DNA of 38,612 nucleotides from an uncultured Lachnospiraceae bacterium (GCA_905235415.1 CAJOKX010000007.1:1-38612); one strand, 5' to 3'; positions 16,458-24,816 are shown, numbered from the stretch's first letter. A program made the numbers and translations. The notes: a model not told the origin generated them from the sequence alone.

Positions 16458-18251
16458 CCTGGAAAACAGCCCCCTTCTGCGCGGCGCCTGCGCTTCTTCC
16501 TCTCTCGCCTCCTCCTCGGCAAGAGCGAGCAGCGCCCTGCGTTCGCGTTCTTCTTCAATCTCCAGCAGCCTGCGCAGGGTCTCATTGACCGCTTCCATAT
16601 CGCCGCCTTCTTCCGCCGCCTTGATCTTATCCGCGCGTTCGGTCAGATTCATGGCCGCCTGGCTGGTCACTTCCGTCAGCCTGGACATCCGGGTCAGGAC
16701 CTGCGTCATATATTCGGTGAACTCACGCAGATTCGTCTGCTGCGACTGCATCTGCTGCGTCAGCTCGCCCTGTGCGTCCCTGATCTGGCTCAGGTACTCC
16801 TTCGCGCTGGATACATACGCCTCCTGCGCTTTTCTGCTCTCATTCAGGGCGTCTGCCGTAGCGCCGTTCATCATCGAGATCTGGTCGGTCATGCGGATAT
16901 TCGCGTCATTCATGACCGACAGGCCTTCCGACAGGTCGGAGTTGGCAGCCTGCACGGAGGCAAGGCTCTTGGTATACTGCTCGTTGAGGCGGGCGATCTC
17001 CATCATCTTGTCCGCCACATCGTCATTCATATTGATCAGATGCTCCATCTGCTGCGTCATCCGCAGGCTCAGGTCGCTGGTCTGCGCGATCCCGTTCATC
17101 GCAGTCTGCATGTCGCCGACAAACGCCGCCACCATCTGCTCCTGCTCGTTCATCGCCCCCATCGCCCTCATAACAGTATCCGAGGAAGCCTCCATCGCCT
17201 GTGACATCCGCGCCTCTCCGCTCAGGACGTCACTCTGGAACTGCGACTCCGCACTGCGCATGAATTCCAGATGATCCCGCTGGGTCTGGTTCGTCTCTCC
17301 CATGACTTTGCGCATCTCGATGAATTCCGCGAAGAATTCCTGCTTCATCGTGCGGGCGACCCTCTCCGCGATATTCTCCAGAAGCTGCTTCTGGTTCAGC
17401 GTCACAACATCCGTAAATTCATCCATCGTCTGGTCGAGATGCTGCACGGTAGGCTGGATCGAATTGGACAGGCTCTGCGCGACCTCCTTCGCCAGATCCT
17501 TCTGCATCTGCTGCATCAGCTTGGTCTGGGAATTCTGGTTCGCAATGATGTGGTTCATGGCCGTCGCGTCTGTCGGCGGGACGACACAGGTATAGTACGC
17601 GTCCAGGAACCGGTCGAGCGTCTCGGAGACCGCGGTCAGCGTCCCGCGCAGCCAGTACGAATACGCCAGCGACAGGGACAGTCCGTAGATCGACGTGGCA
17701 AACGCCACCTTGATTCCGCGGATCAGGGTTTCCACGGATCCCGACATCGCCTCATAGCTGGTCGGATTAAATCCGCGCAGTCCGATGACAAGGCCCACAA
17801 ATGTTCCCAGGATGCCGAGGCTGGTCAGGATATCCGGGACCATCTCCACCAGGCGGCGGTGCGTATAGTTGTTGATCTCATACTCGCCGATGTAGTCGCC
17901 GATATCGGTCGGACTGTTGGTCTTGTGAAGGAAGGTCAGATACTCCTGATACTTGGCGTCCAGATACGGAACCTGGAACAGCGTGGTGCCCGGGCTTGTG
18001 ATAGACGCCATGTTGCCGCCGCTCTGCGCAATCCCGGTCATCTTGTTCGTCGCCCGGTCCAGCCCCTTCCTGGTCTGTTCCAGACGCGAAAAGCCGCCTG
18101 CCAGCGCGACTGCGATGATCACCAGCATGACCGCCAGAAAGCTCAGGTTATAGATCAGATTCATGGTGCTGGCATCCAGCGTGAGCCATGTAATCAGCAC
18201 ACACACGCCGGCCGCAATCAGCCCGACAATGGTATTGGTGAATTTCCGCAT
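16452..18251 (-). CDS. MotA/TolQ/ExbB (ZorA-like) channel protein with coiled-coil tail
   Basis: A proton/sodium-channel-family membrane protein of 599 residues; ATG at 18251 follows AAAGGGGAG. Helices are at about 8-25, 33-52, 141-160 and 183-201. The third contains LGILGTFVGLVIGL and the fourth VAFATSIYGLSLSL, matching the MotA/ExbB core. The remaining 380 or so residues are cytoplasmic, helical and methionine/glutamine-rich, resembling chemoreceptor coiled coils, ending in an acidic then basic tail. Length and layout recall ZorA of Zorya anti-phage systems, but ZorC and ZorD genes are absent. It forms an ion-driven motor or force-transducing unit with the next gene by analogy; the target is unknown. 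Confidence 0.87.
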   Translation of the reverse strand: MRKFTNTIVGLIAAGVCVLITWLTLDASTMNLIYNLSFLAVMLVIIAVALAGGFSRLEQTRKGLDRATNKMTGIAQSGGNMASITSPGTTLFQVPYLDAKYQEYLTFLHKTNSPTDIGDYIGEYEINNYTHRRLVEMVPDILTSLGILGTFVGLVIGLRGFNPTSYEAMSGSVETLIRGIKVAFATSIYGLSLSLAYSYWLRGTLTAVSETLDRFLDAYYTCVVPPTDATAMNHIIANQNSQTKLMQQMQKDLAKEVAQSLSNSIQPTVQHLDQTMDEFTDVVTLNQKQLLENIAERVARTMKQEFFAEFIEMRKVMGETNQTQRDHLEFMRSAESQFQSDVLSGEARMSQAMEASSDTVMRAMGAMNEQEQMVAAFVGDMQTAMNGIAQTSDLSLRMTQQMEHLINMNDDVADKMMEIARLNEQYTKSLASVQAANSDLSEGLSVMNDANIRMTDQISMMNGATADALNESRKAQEAYVSSAKEYLSQIRDAQGELTQQMQSQQTNLREFTEYMTQVLTRMSRLTEVTSQAAMNLTERADKIKAAEEGGDMEAVNETLRRLLEIEEERERRALLALAEEEAREEEAQAPRRRGLFSRN

Positions 18252-18296
18252 AGACAATCTCCCCTTTGATAATGCGCCTGCGGCACAGATACGGTA

Positions 18297-18326
18297 AGTA
18301 TAATCCGCATGGACGCCCTGTATCAA
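18297..18326 (-). promoter_or_regulatory. Promoter of the MotA-like gene
   Basis: Minus strand: TTGATA (18321-18326), 18-base spacer, TATACT (18297-18302). The start of transcription would lie about 38 bases before the ATG at 18251. Confidence 0.78.
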
Positions 18327-18371
18327 CGGATATCCTGTGAATTCTTTCTTAAAAATTTATACAAAGGGCCC

Positions 18372-18418
18372 AAACAGGGGCCAGCCCCCGGAAAATCCCC
18401 GTGGTCTGACCCCTGTTT
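18372..18418 (-). terminator. Probable terminator of the NlpC/P60 gene
   Basis: A nine-pair outer stem (AAACAGGGG/CCCCTGTTT) encloses a further GC-rich fold, just downstream of the hydrolase stop. The U-run on the minus strand is poor (UUUGGGCCCUUUG), so efficiency is uncertain. Confidence 0.5.
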
Positions 18419-18439
18419 TACTGTCCTTCAGTTATCCCG

Positions 18440-20170
18440 TTACGCCCAGTAACGCATGGCCTTGTTGTGGATGCGGCCGTGGACCCAGTCGATATCCGAG
18501 ATGATGATTCCCATGTTGTGGTTCGCTGCATGCACAACCTTGTTTTTGCCGATATAGATCGCCGTGTGGGACGAATAATTGCTCGTTCCGTAGAAGATCA
18601 GGTCGCCCGGAAGCAGATCCTTGTCCTTGACCCGGGTTCCCTTCTTGTATCCGAGCTTCACATACTGTGAAGTCGGGCCGTGCATCTGGTCATCGGACAC
18701 ACGCATCAGTGTGATGCCGAAATGCGCGAATACCGAGAGTGCGAATCCGGAACAGTCGGCGCCCTTTGTCAGGCTGGTCCCGCCGTACACATACGGATTG
18801 CCCAGGAACTTCTGCCCGTACGCAGCGATGGCGTCTCCGATCGCCGTGGTGGTCTTGGTAATATGGCCTTTCTTATTGACGGTATAGACAGTCTTGCCGA
18901 CAACGACCATCGTGTCCTTTTCCATCACGCCTTTTTCGTTGAAGTAGTACTTATACTTGCCGATGGTCTGCAGACCGGTCAGCGCGGCGCCGTCCGCGCC
19001 GGCATAGTACTTGTCGTCGCCGATCGTCACCCAGGTGTTTTTATACGCGTTGCCCTTGTCGTCGATCAGGTAAAACTTGCCGTTGATCTTGTTGGCTTTG
19101 TTGAACTCGATCTTCTTCGTCCGGACGCCCTTTTCATCGACATAATAGTCTCCGACAGTCTTGCTGACCGCCATCGTAGCGTCATCCTGGAAATAGTAGT
19201 ATTTGCCGCTGATCTTGACCCACTTGCTGCGTGCGGCTTTCCCGCCCTTCTGGAAGTAATAGGTTTTCCCGTCGACCGTTTTCTTGTACCGCTTCATCAT
19301 CCGGTTGTTTTTCCGGTGGAAGTAGTAGAGATTGTTCCCGATCCGGGTCAGGCCGCTGGCAAGCGCCCCGTTGTCTTTGGCATAGTATCTATTTCCGCTG
19401 TTCTTAAAGAACGTGCTGCGGTAGACCTCTCCCTTGCTGTCGGTAAAATAAACCAGCGTGGAGGAGACTTTGATCTTTCCCTTCTTCAGCTTTCCGGTCT
19501 TTTCGGTAAAATAATACAGCTTCCCGTCGATTTCCTGAAGGCCGGTGAGCCTCTTGCCGGAGCCGTCTACATAGTACTTTTTGCCGATCCAGGAATCGGT
19601 CTGGATGACGCCCTTCTTATCGGCATAGTACTTGTTATTCTGCCACGTGATCCAGCCCTTCTTCTGAAGAACGCCGCTCTCGTCAAAGTAATAGGAGCTG
19701 CCGTTGATGGTCTGCATCCCCGTCACAGGCGTGCCCGAAGCGTTGTAATAGTAAGTCTTCTTATTCTTTGTGATCCAGGAACCGCCTGCAGTCAGCGCAT
19801 TGGCCTTCTCTGTCCCGTCTGCGTTGAAATAGTGCGTCCCCATCCATCTGGAACGGTACAGCGCCCCGGTCTTTGTATCTGCGTAATAGGTCTTCTTGCC
19901 GTCCCTGATCCATCCGAACTGCATCTTCCCGTCTTTTCTGCTGAAGAAATACCACTGTCCGTTGATCACCTGGACGCCGGACTGCATATATCCGGAGCTG
20001 TCAAAATAATAATAGCTGTTCAGGATTTTCTGAAGTCCCGTAACAATACCATTGGATGTCTGATAGACGGTACCCTGATCTGTTTTTACGAAATCAGCCT
20101 GTGCCGGAAGTGCTGAAACAAGCATCAGCATCGCGGCTGCACAGAGCATCGTACTCAGGCGTCTTCTCAT
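18440..20170 (-). CDS. Secreted NlpC/P60 peptidoglycan hydrolase with wall-binding repeats
   Basis: A 576-residue secreted protein. The signal peptide ends near SALPAQA (25). Residues about 30-435 are tandem aromatic repeats of about 20 residues (YYF, GWIRDGKKTYYA types), as in choline/glucan-binding CW repeats, which attach proteins to wall polymers. The C-terminal NlpC/P60 domain (about 450-576) keeps the catalytic Cys in GADCSGF (C473) and His in SSHTAIYIG (H535), with H547 as the likely third residue, so cleavage of peptidoglycan stem peptides is expected. An AGGGGGA site precedes the ATG. It is transcribed divergently from proC and has its own promoter. Confidence 0.94.
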   Translation of the reverse strand: MRRRLSTMLCAAAMLMLVSALPAQADFVKTDQGTVYQTSNGIVTGLQKILNSYYYFDSSGYMQSGVQVINGQWYFFSRKDGKMQFGWIRDGKKTYYADTKTGALYRSRWMGTHYFNADGTEKANALTAGGSWITKNKKTYYYNASGTPVTGMQTINGSSYYFDESGVLQKKGWITWQNNKYYADKKGVIQTDSWIGKKYYVDGSGKRLTGLQEIDGKLYYFTEKTGKLKKGKIKVSSTLVYFTDSKGEVYRSTFFKNSGNRYYAKDNGALASGLTRIGNNLYYFHRKNNRMMKRYKKTVDGKTYYFQKGGKAARSKWVKISGKYYYFQDDATMAVSKTVGDYYVDEKGVRTKKIEFNKANKINGKFYLIDDKGNAYKNTWVTIGDDKYYAGADGAALTGLQTIGKYKYYFNEKGVMEKDTMVVVGKTVYTVNKKGHITKTTTAIGDAIAAYGQKFLGNPYVYGGTSLTKGADCSGFALSVFAHFGITLMRVSDDQMHGPTSQYVKLGYKKGTRVKDKDLLPGDLIFYGTSNYSSHTAIYIGKNKVVHAANHNMGIIISDIDWVHGRIHNKAMRYWA

Positions 20171-20303
20171 AAATCTTTCCCCCTGTTGTTATAACTTCCG
20201 ACCTGTACGGTCTTTCAAGCGTCCGCAAAAGTATGAACACAGCGCGCCATACAATCTTAAATCTTTCGGGCTTCTGATTTACAATTTTGTTACAGATGTT
20301 TTA

Positions 20304-20332
20304 ATTCTACTCACGCCCCTCCTATGTGTCAA
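20304..20332 (-). promoter_or_regulatory. Promoter of the NlpC/P60 gene
   Basis: Minus strand: perfect TTGACA (20327-20332), 17-base spacer, TAGAAT (20304-20309). It leaves a leader of about 127 bases before the ATG. Its -35 box lies only about 20 bases from that of the divergent proC promoter. Confidence 0.85.
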
Positions 20333-20351
20333 GCTACAAATATTGCCAAAC

Positions 20352-20380
20352 TTGACGCTCTTTAGAGCGCTCTTTATACT
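20352..20380 (+). promoter_or_regulatory. proC: Promoter of proC with palindrome in spacer
   Basis: Plus strand: TTGACG (20352-20357), 17-base spacer, TATACT (20375-20380). The spacer is filled by two overlapping palindromes, CGCTCTTTAGAGCG (about 20356-20369) and AGAGCGCTCT (20364-20373), so a repressor could bind here. The operator role is inferred. Confidence 0.82.
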
Positions 20381-20467
20381 CTATGTTGTAGTGAAACCGG
20401 GAACGGTCCCTGTATGCGCGCATTTCGCGCAGCGCCGGCGCGCAGAGGGAAGAAAGGAATAAAACGT

Positions 20468-21259
20468 ATGAAAACTGGATTTATCGGCTGCGGCAACATG
20501 GCCGGAGCGATTATAGGAGGCATGCTGTCCTCCGGGATCGCGGCGAGGGAGGACCTGATGGCTTCAGACAGCAGCCCGGCAGCCCAGGCGCGTATTGCCG
20601 GCGATCTGAAGATTGCCTGTGTCGGCAGCAGGGAAGCCGCCGCCTCTTCGGACATTCTGTTTCTGTCCGTCAAACCGCAGTATTATGAGGATGTGATCCG
20701 GGAGATCAAAGATGTCGTTCGGCCGCAGACGGTGATTGTCACGATCGCGCCGGGCAAGACGCTCTCCTGGCTCAGAGAACAGTTCGGGCGGGACCTGAAG
20801 ATCGTCCGCACCATGCCCAATACGCCGGCCCTGGTACTGGAAGGCATGACCGGCGTGTGCCCCAACGAATGGGTGACGGAGGAAGAACTTGCAAGCGTCC
20901 TCAGGATCCTCGGAAGCTTCGGCAAAGCCGAGGTGGTCCCGGAACATCTGCTGGACGTCGTCACGTCTGTTTCGGGAAGCTCGCCCGCCTATGTATTTCT
21001 CCTGATCGAAGCCATGGCGGACGGCGCCGTCGCCGACGGCATGCCGCGGGACCAGGCCATCCGGTTCGCCGCGCAGGCAGTTCTGGGATCCGCCAGGATG
21101 GTGCTGGAAACCGGAAAGCATCCCGCGCAGCTCAAAGATATGGTCTGCTCGCCCGGAGGAACGACGATCGAGGCAGTGCGCGTCCTGGAAGAAAAGGGCC
21201 TGCGCAGCGCAGTGATCGAGGCGGAAAAAGCCTGCGTCAAAAAATCCAGAAGCATGTAA
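20468..21259 (+). CDS. proC: Pyrroline-5-carboxylate reductase
   Basis: Catalyses the last step of proline synthesis, reduction of pyrroline-5-carboxylate with NAD(P)H in the cytoplasm. The start at 20468 gives a 263-residue protein opening with the Rossmann motif GFIGCGNMAGAI; an upstream ATG in the leader would add 18 unsupported residues. The family signature near the C-terminus is intact (CSPGGTTIEAVRVLEEKG). An AGAAAGGA site lies about nine bases before the ATG. The gene stands alone, with its own promoter and terminator. Confidence 0.97.
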   Translation: MKTGFIGCGNMAGAIIGGMLSSGIAAREDLMASDSSPAAQARIAGDLKIACVGSREAAASSDILFLSVKPQYYEDVIREIKDVVRPQTVIVTIAPGKTLSWLREQFGRDLKIVRTMPNTPALVLEGMTGVCPNEWVTEEELASVLRILGSFGKAEVVPEHLLDVVTSVSGSSPAYVFLLIEAMADGAVADGMPRDQAIRFAAQAVLGSARMVLETGKHPAQLKDMVCSPGGTTIEAVRVLEEKGLRSAVIEAEKACVKKSRSM

Positions 21260-21303
21260 AAAAGATCCGCAGGGACATGTGAAACGCCCTGCGGATCTTC
21301 TTA
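21258..21303. terminator. Bidirectional terminator between proC and S1 gene
   Basis: An 11-pair stem GATCCGCAGGG/CCCTGCGGATC (21264-21274 with 21287-21297) is followed on plus by TTCTTATTATT and on minus by six Ts. It serves proC on plus and, about 120 bases past the stop, the S1 gene on minus. Confidence 0.88.
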
Positions 21304-21416
21304 TTATTCTATTTATTCTATTCAGGAACGCCCCGGTCCTCCTGCCGACCGCGCCCGGTGCGTTCACACCGTCTTCCCTGGAGCGCGTCTGCGCTCTTCC
21401 TCTCTGAAAGGAACGC

Positions 21417-22517
21417 TCAGTTCAGCTTGAGCCCCTTCAGCAGGTCGCCCAGACCGGTTCCGATATTCTCGCTCTTGGGAAGCTTATAGTTCGTCTCTTC
21501 CTTCTCGGCGGACGCTTCGGCATCGCCGTTGTCCTCCAGCGCCTTGATGCTGAGGCTGATCCTTCCGTCCGCAACCTTCGTGACCTTGACCGTCACCTTC
21601 TGGCCTTCCTTGAGGACCTCAGACGGAGTCTTGATGCGCTTCTGGCTGATCTGCGATACATGCAGAAGTCCGGTCACGCCCTTGCCCAGGCTGACAAATG
21701 CGCCGTAGTCCTTCAGGCTCTCAACGGTACCTTCGATCACTGCGCCGGCCTTGATCTGCGCTGCAGCTTCTCTGCGCTCCTGCGCTTCCTTCTCACGAAG
21801 AATCTCCCTGGCCGAAAGCACGAGCTTCCTGCCCTCCTGCTCGGCGGTGATGACGCGCGTCTGTACCGTCTTGCCGATCCAGTTCTGGAGATCATCCTCC
21901 GCGACATAACCCAGGCTCAGCTTGGATGCCGGGATAAATGCGCGTACGCCCTCCAGCATCGCGATGACGCCGGCCTTGGTAACGCCCGTGATCTTGACGG
22001 ATACGGGGTCGCCGGACTCCAGCAGCGCGTTCAGGCGGTCCCACGCCTTCGCCGCCGCGGCAGCCTTCATGGACAGCACGACGTGGCCGTGGCCGTCGTC
22101 TGAGCGGAGCACGGTTGCCTCGATCTCATCACCGGCTTTGATATTCTCCTGCAGATTGTAGGACGGATCGTCAGTGACGTCCTGTCTGCGGATGATCCCG
22201 GTCGTAGAGCCAAGCTCGACCATCACTTTGTCCTGGTCGACGCTGATGACGGTACACTTGACCTTCTCATCCCTCTCATATCTGCGCAGCGAGGCGTCGA
22301 TCTCCGCCTCATAATCTGCCATGGATTCAGCAGGCTCTTCCGCCTTCGCCTCTTCCGGCGCTGCCTCTGCCTTCGCCTCTTCCGGCGCCGCCTGTTCCTT
22401 TACTTCCTCCGGTGCCTGCACCGCTTCGGCTTTCACCTCAGTCTCCTGAGTCTCAGCTGCCGTTTCAACAGCCTCTTCGACATTTTCAGCAACGGATGCC
22501 TTGATTTGCTCTTCCAT
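21417..22517 (-). CDS. S1-domain RNA-binding protein (ribosomal protein S1 homologue)
   Basis: A 366-residue protein with three S1 (OB-fold) RNA-binding repeats at about 84-155, 169-240 and 255-325; the last (VIEGTVESLKDYGAFVSLGKG) is the most canonical. It likely contacts mRNA on or near the 30S ribosome, as short S1 homologues in Firmicutes do. Unusual is a 65-residue acidic, Ala/Glu/Pro-rich N-terminus containing a duplicated APEEAKAE unit. An AGGGAGGT site precedes the ATG. In some Clostridia an S1 domain is fused to IspH; here it stands alone. Confidence 0.9.
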   Translation of the reverse strand: MEEQIKASVAENVEEAVETAAETQETEVKAEAVQAPEEVKEQAAPEEAKAEAAPEEAKAEEPAESMADYEAEIDASLRRYERDEKVKCTVISVDQDKVMVELGSTTGIIRRQDVTDDPSYNLQENIKAGDEIEATVLRSDDGHGHVVLSMKAAAAAKAWDRLNALLESGDPVSVKITGVTKAGVIAMLEGVRAFIPASKLSLGYVAEDDLQNWIGKTVQTRVITAEQEGRKLVLSAREILREKEAQERREAAAQIKAGAVIEGTVESLKDYGAFVSLGKGVTGLLHVSQISQKRIKTPSEVLKEGQKVTVKVTKVADGRISLSIKALEDNGDAEASAEKEETNYKLPKSENIGTGLGDLLKGLKLN

Positions 22518-22558
22518 ACCAGATGGACCTCCCTAATAAAAATAATGCAAGTAATGCA

Positions 22559-22567
22559 AGTATAACA
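22559..22567 (-). promoter_or_regulatory. Extended -10 promoter of the S1 gene
   Basis: Minus strand TGTTATACT, an extended -10 box, about 42 bases before the ATG; the region at -35 (GGTGCA) is poor. Just downstream, TTGCATTA occurs twice (CTTGCATTACTTGCATTATT). Confidence 0.55.
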
Positions 22568-22612
22568 CACTCTCGGCAAAATGCACCACCTTCCTTCACA
22601 AAAAACGCTCTC

Positions 22613-22641
22613 TTCACACCATTCTGCCCCCGTGGTATAAT
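22613..22641 (+). promoter_or_regulatory. Promoter of ywlC cluster
   Basis: Plus strand: TTCACA (22613-22618), 17-base spacer, perfect TATAAT (22636-22641). Transcription would start only about 16 bases before the ywlC ATG, so the leader is very short. Confidence 0.85.
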
Positions 22642-22663
22642 TACGCTCAGAAAGAAGGCGTTT

Positions 22664-23725
22664 ATGGAAACTATCCTGGCAGACATGACAAAGAGCATCG
22701 ATCCTGATCTGATGGCGCATGCCGGAAGGATCATCCGCAGCGGCGGCCTGGTCGCATTTCCGACCGAAACCGTGTACGGACTCGGGGGAGACGCGCTCGA
22801 CCCGGACGCATCCCGAAAGATCTACGCTGCCAAGGGAAGGCCCTGCGACAATCCGCTCATCGTACACATTGCGCAGATGAGCGCCCTGGACGCCATCGTG
22901 TCCGGCATCCCCGCCGCAGCGTCTGCGCTTGCCGACGCATTCTGGCCCGGTCCCCTGACGATGATCTTTCACAAGAGTGATCTGGTTCCGAAGGAGACAA
23001 CAGGAGGCCTCGATACGGTTGCAGTCCGGATGCCGTCGCATCCGGCGGCGCTTGAACTGATCCGTCAGGGAGGCGGCTACATCGCGGCGCCCAGCGCCAA
23101 TACCTCGGGACGTCCCAGTCCTACCAGGGCTTCCCATGTATACGAGGACCTGAACGGGAAGATCGATATGATCATAGACGGCGGGCCTGTCGGGATCGGG
23201 ATTGAATCGACGATCGTGGATCTGACAGAGGAGGTTCCGACCGTCCTGCGCCCCGGCTTTATCAGCCTGGAGATGCTTCGCTCCGTTCTCGGGAACGTCC
23301 GCATGGATCCGGGCCTTCGCGGAGACGATCCGGCCTTCCGCCCGAAAGCGCCCGGCATGAAGTATCGTCACTATGCGCCGAAGGCGCCCCTCATCATCGT
23401 GGAGGGCGAGGCTGACAATGTCCGTTCCAGGATCCAGAGCCTTGCGCTTGAAGCCGAGGCATCCGGCGGCAGGGCCGGGATCATCGCCACGGATGAGGAC
23501 GTGTCTTTCTATACGAACGCGATCGTGCGCTCCGCCGGAACGCGCGAAGATGAGATAACCATCTCCCGCAGGCTGTTCTCCATCCTCCGGGAATTTGACG
23601 ATCTGCAGGTAAGTGTGATCTATTCCGAAGCTTTTCACACCCCGCAGCTGGGGACTGCGATCATGAACCGGCTGATCAAGGCAGCCGGACACCAGATCAT
23701 TACCGCAGAAGGAGGATCGACTTGA
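22664..23725 (+). CDS. ywlC: Threonylcarbamoyl-AMP synthase (Sua5/YwlC)
   Basis: Makes threonylcarbamoyl-AMP from threonine, bicarbonate and ATP for the t6A37 modification of ANN-decoding tRNAs. The 353-residue protein has the YrdC catalytic domain (about 10-205; GGLVAFPTETVYGLGGDA and AAKGRPCDNPLIVHI) followed by the C-terminal Sua5 domain, so it is the long Sua5 form. ATG at 22664 follows AGAAGG and fits the short leader; the upstream frame extension lies in the promoter. The downstream gene overlaps its stop by four bases. Confidence 0.96.
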   Translation: METILADMTKSIDPDLMAHAGRIIRSGGLVAFPTETVYGLGGDALDPDASRKIYAAKGRPCDNPLIVHIAQMSALDAIVSGIPAAASALADAFWPGPLTMIFHKSDLVPKETTGGLDTVAVRMPSHPAALELIRQGGGYIAAPSANTSGRPSPTRASHVYEDLNGKIDMIIDGGPVGIGIESTIVDLTEEVPTVLRPGFISLEMLRSVLGNVRMDPGLRGDDPAFRPKAPGMKYRHYAPKAPLIIVEGEADNVRSRIQSLALEAEASGGRAGIIATDEDVSFYTNAIVRSAGTREDEITISRRLFSILREFDDLQVSVIYSEAFHTPQLGTAIMNRLIKAAGHQIITAEGGST

Positions 23726-24204
23726 AACATTACGACAAACTGATCTTCGTCAGCGAGAGCGATACGGCGACCGGACCCATGGCAGAAGCGATCCTGCAGC
23801 GTGAATTTATGCTGGAGGATATCCTCATTACTTCCAAGGGCCTGGTGGTCCTGTTTCCCGAACCCGTGAATCCGAAGGCAGAGGCCGTGCTGGTCAGTCA
23901 TTCCCTTTCCATGAAGGATCATATCAGCGATCCCCTTACAGAAGATGATTTTGATGACAGGACGCTGGTCCTGACGATCGATACGCAGCAGCGGGACCGG
24001 CTGCTGAAGGAGTATCCGGGCGCCAAGAATGTGTTTGCCCTCTCCACCTATATCCAGGCAGAGGAAGAGGTCCTGGATCCCTACGGGGGATCCCTTGCCG
24101 GGTACAACCAGTGTTATGAGATGCTGCATGCACAGATCCTGCGGCTGGCCGCGATTCTGAGCGCCGAAGAGATGGCGCGCCAGACAGAGCCGGCCGGTGA
24201 ATAA
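23722..24204 (+). CDS. Low-molecular-weight phosphatase homologue lacking catalytic residues
   Basis: A 160-residue homologue of low-molecular-weight protein phosphatases (YwlE type), starting at TTG in the overlap TTGA with ywlC after AGGAGGA. The fold is clear: GPMAEAIL after the P-loop, EPVNPKAEAVL, and DPYGGSLAGY with the general-acid Asp. The P-loop itself, CTGNTCRS in active enzymes, reads SESDTATG: the nucleophilic Cys is Ser and the phosphate-binding Arg is Thr. Phosphatase activity is therefore unlikely, while most of the surface is kept. In B. subtilis ywlC is close to ywlE, the arginine phosphatase, so this sits in the ywlE slot. A binding or regulatory role is inferred. Confidence 0.85.
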   Translation: MKHYDKLIFVSESDTATGPMAEAILQREFMLEDILITSKGLVVLFPEPVNPKAEAVLVSHSLSMKDHISDPLTEDDFDDRTLVLTIDTQQRDRLLKEYPGAKNVFALSTYIQAEEEVLDPYGGSLAGYNQCYEMLHAQILRLAAILSAEEMARQTEPAGE

Positions 24205-24226
24205 GGCAGGACGGCAGGGAGTGGCC

Positions 24227-24721
24227 ATGGGAGAAAAGAGAAAAGATTATATATCCTGGGATGAATATTTTATGGGCGTGGCCGCGCTGGCCGGGATGCG
24301 CTCCAAGGATCCGAACACGCAGGTCGGCGCCTGCATCGTAAGCCCGGACAACAAGATCCTCTCGATGGGGTACAACGGGCTTCCCGCCGGATGCTCCGAC
24401 GATGAATTCCCGTGGCGCCGGGAGGATGAGAACGGCAATGTGCTGGAGACGAAGTATCCCTATACCGTACACAGCGAGCTCAACGCGATCCTCAATTACC
24501 GCGGCGGCAGCCTGGAGGGCGCGCGCATGTATGTGACGCTCTTCCCCTGCAATGAATGCGCCAAGGCCGTGATCCAGTCCGGGATCAAGACCGTGATCTA
24601 CGGGGACGACAAATATAAAGACTCCCCCAACAACATCGCGTCCATGCGGCTGTTCAACGCCGCCGGCGTACGCTATTACAGGTACCAGCCGACCGGCCGC
24701 CGGATCGAGATTGACCTGTAA
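24227..24721 (+). CDS. comEB: Deoxycytidylate (dCMP) deaminase
   Basis: Zinc enzyme converting dCMP to dUMP for thymidylate synthesis. The 164-residue protein has the zinc and proton-transfer motif HSELNAI and the second zinc motif PCNECAK, with DPNTQVGACIV near the N-terminus as in the ComEB family. The start at 24227 has GGGAG five bases upstream; an earlier GTG at 24197, overlapping the preceding gene, has no site. It is third in the plus-strand cluster and is followed by a hairpin. Confidence 0.95.
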   Translation: MGEKRKDYISWDEYFMGVAALAGMRSKDPNTQVGACIVSPDNKILSMGYNGLPAGCSDDEFPWRREDENGNVLETKYPYTVHSELNAILNYRGGSLEGARMYVTLFPCNECAKAVIQSGIKTVIYGDDKYKDSPNNIASMRLFNAAGVRYYRYQPTGRRIEIDL

Positions 24722-24786
24722 GATCCGCCCCGGCACACGCCGCGCAGGTTCTCTTCATTTCGTATAATGAACGCATCGTATAAAGC

Positions 24787-24816
24787 AAGCCCCTTCCCCG
24801 GCCGGGGAAGGGGCTT
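24787..24816. terminator. Bidirectional palindromic terminator
   Basis: A perfect 30-base palindrome (AAGCCCCTTCCCCGG and its complement) between the convergent comEB and MdoB-like genes. It ends in TTCTCT on plus and TTGCTTT on minus, so it can act for both, though neither U-run is pure. Confidence 0.75.

Noticed and set aside
14998..18251. Calling a complete Zorya defence system
   Set aside because: ZorC and the ZorD helicase/nuclease are absent; only the channel and anchor components are similar in layout.
24763..24768. TATAAT on plus after comEB as a promoter
   Set aside because: No -35 box at the expected distance and no gene downstream on plus before the convergent terminator.
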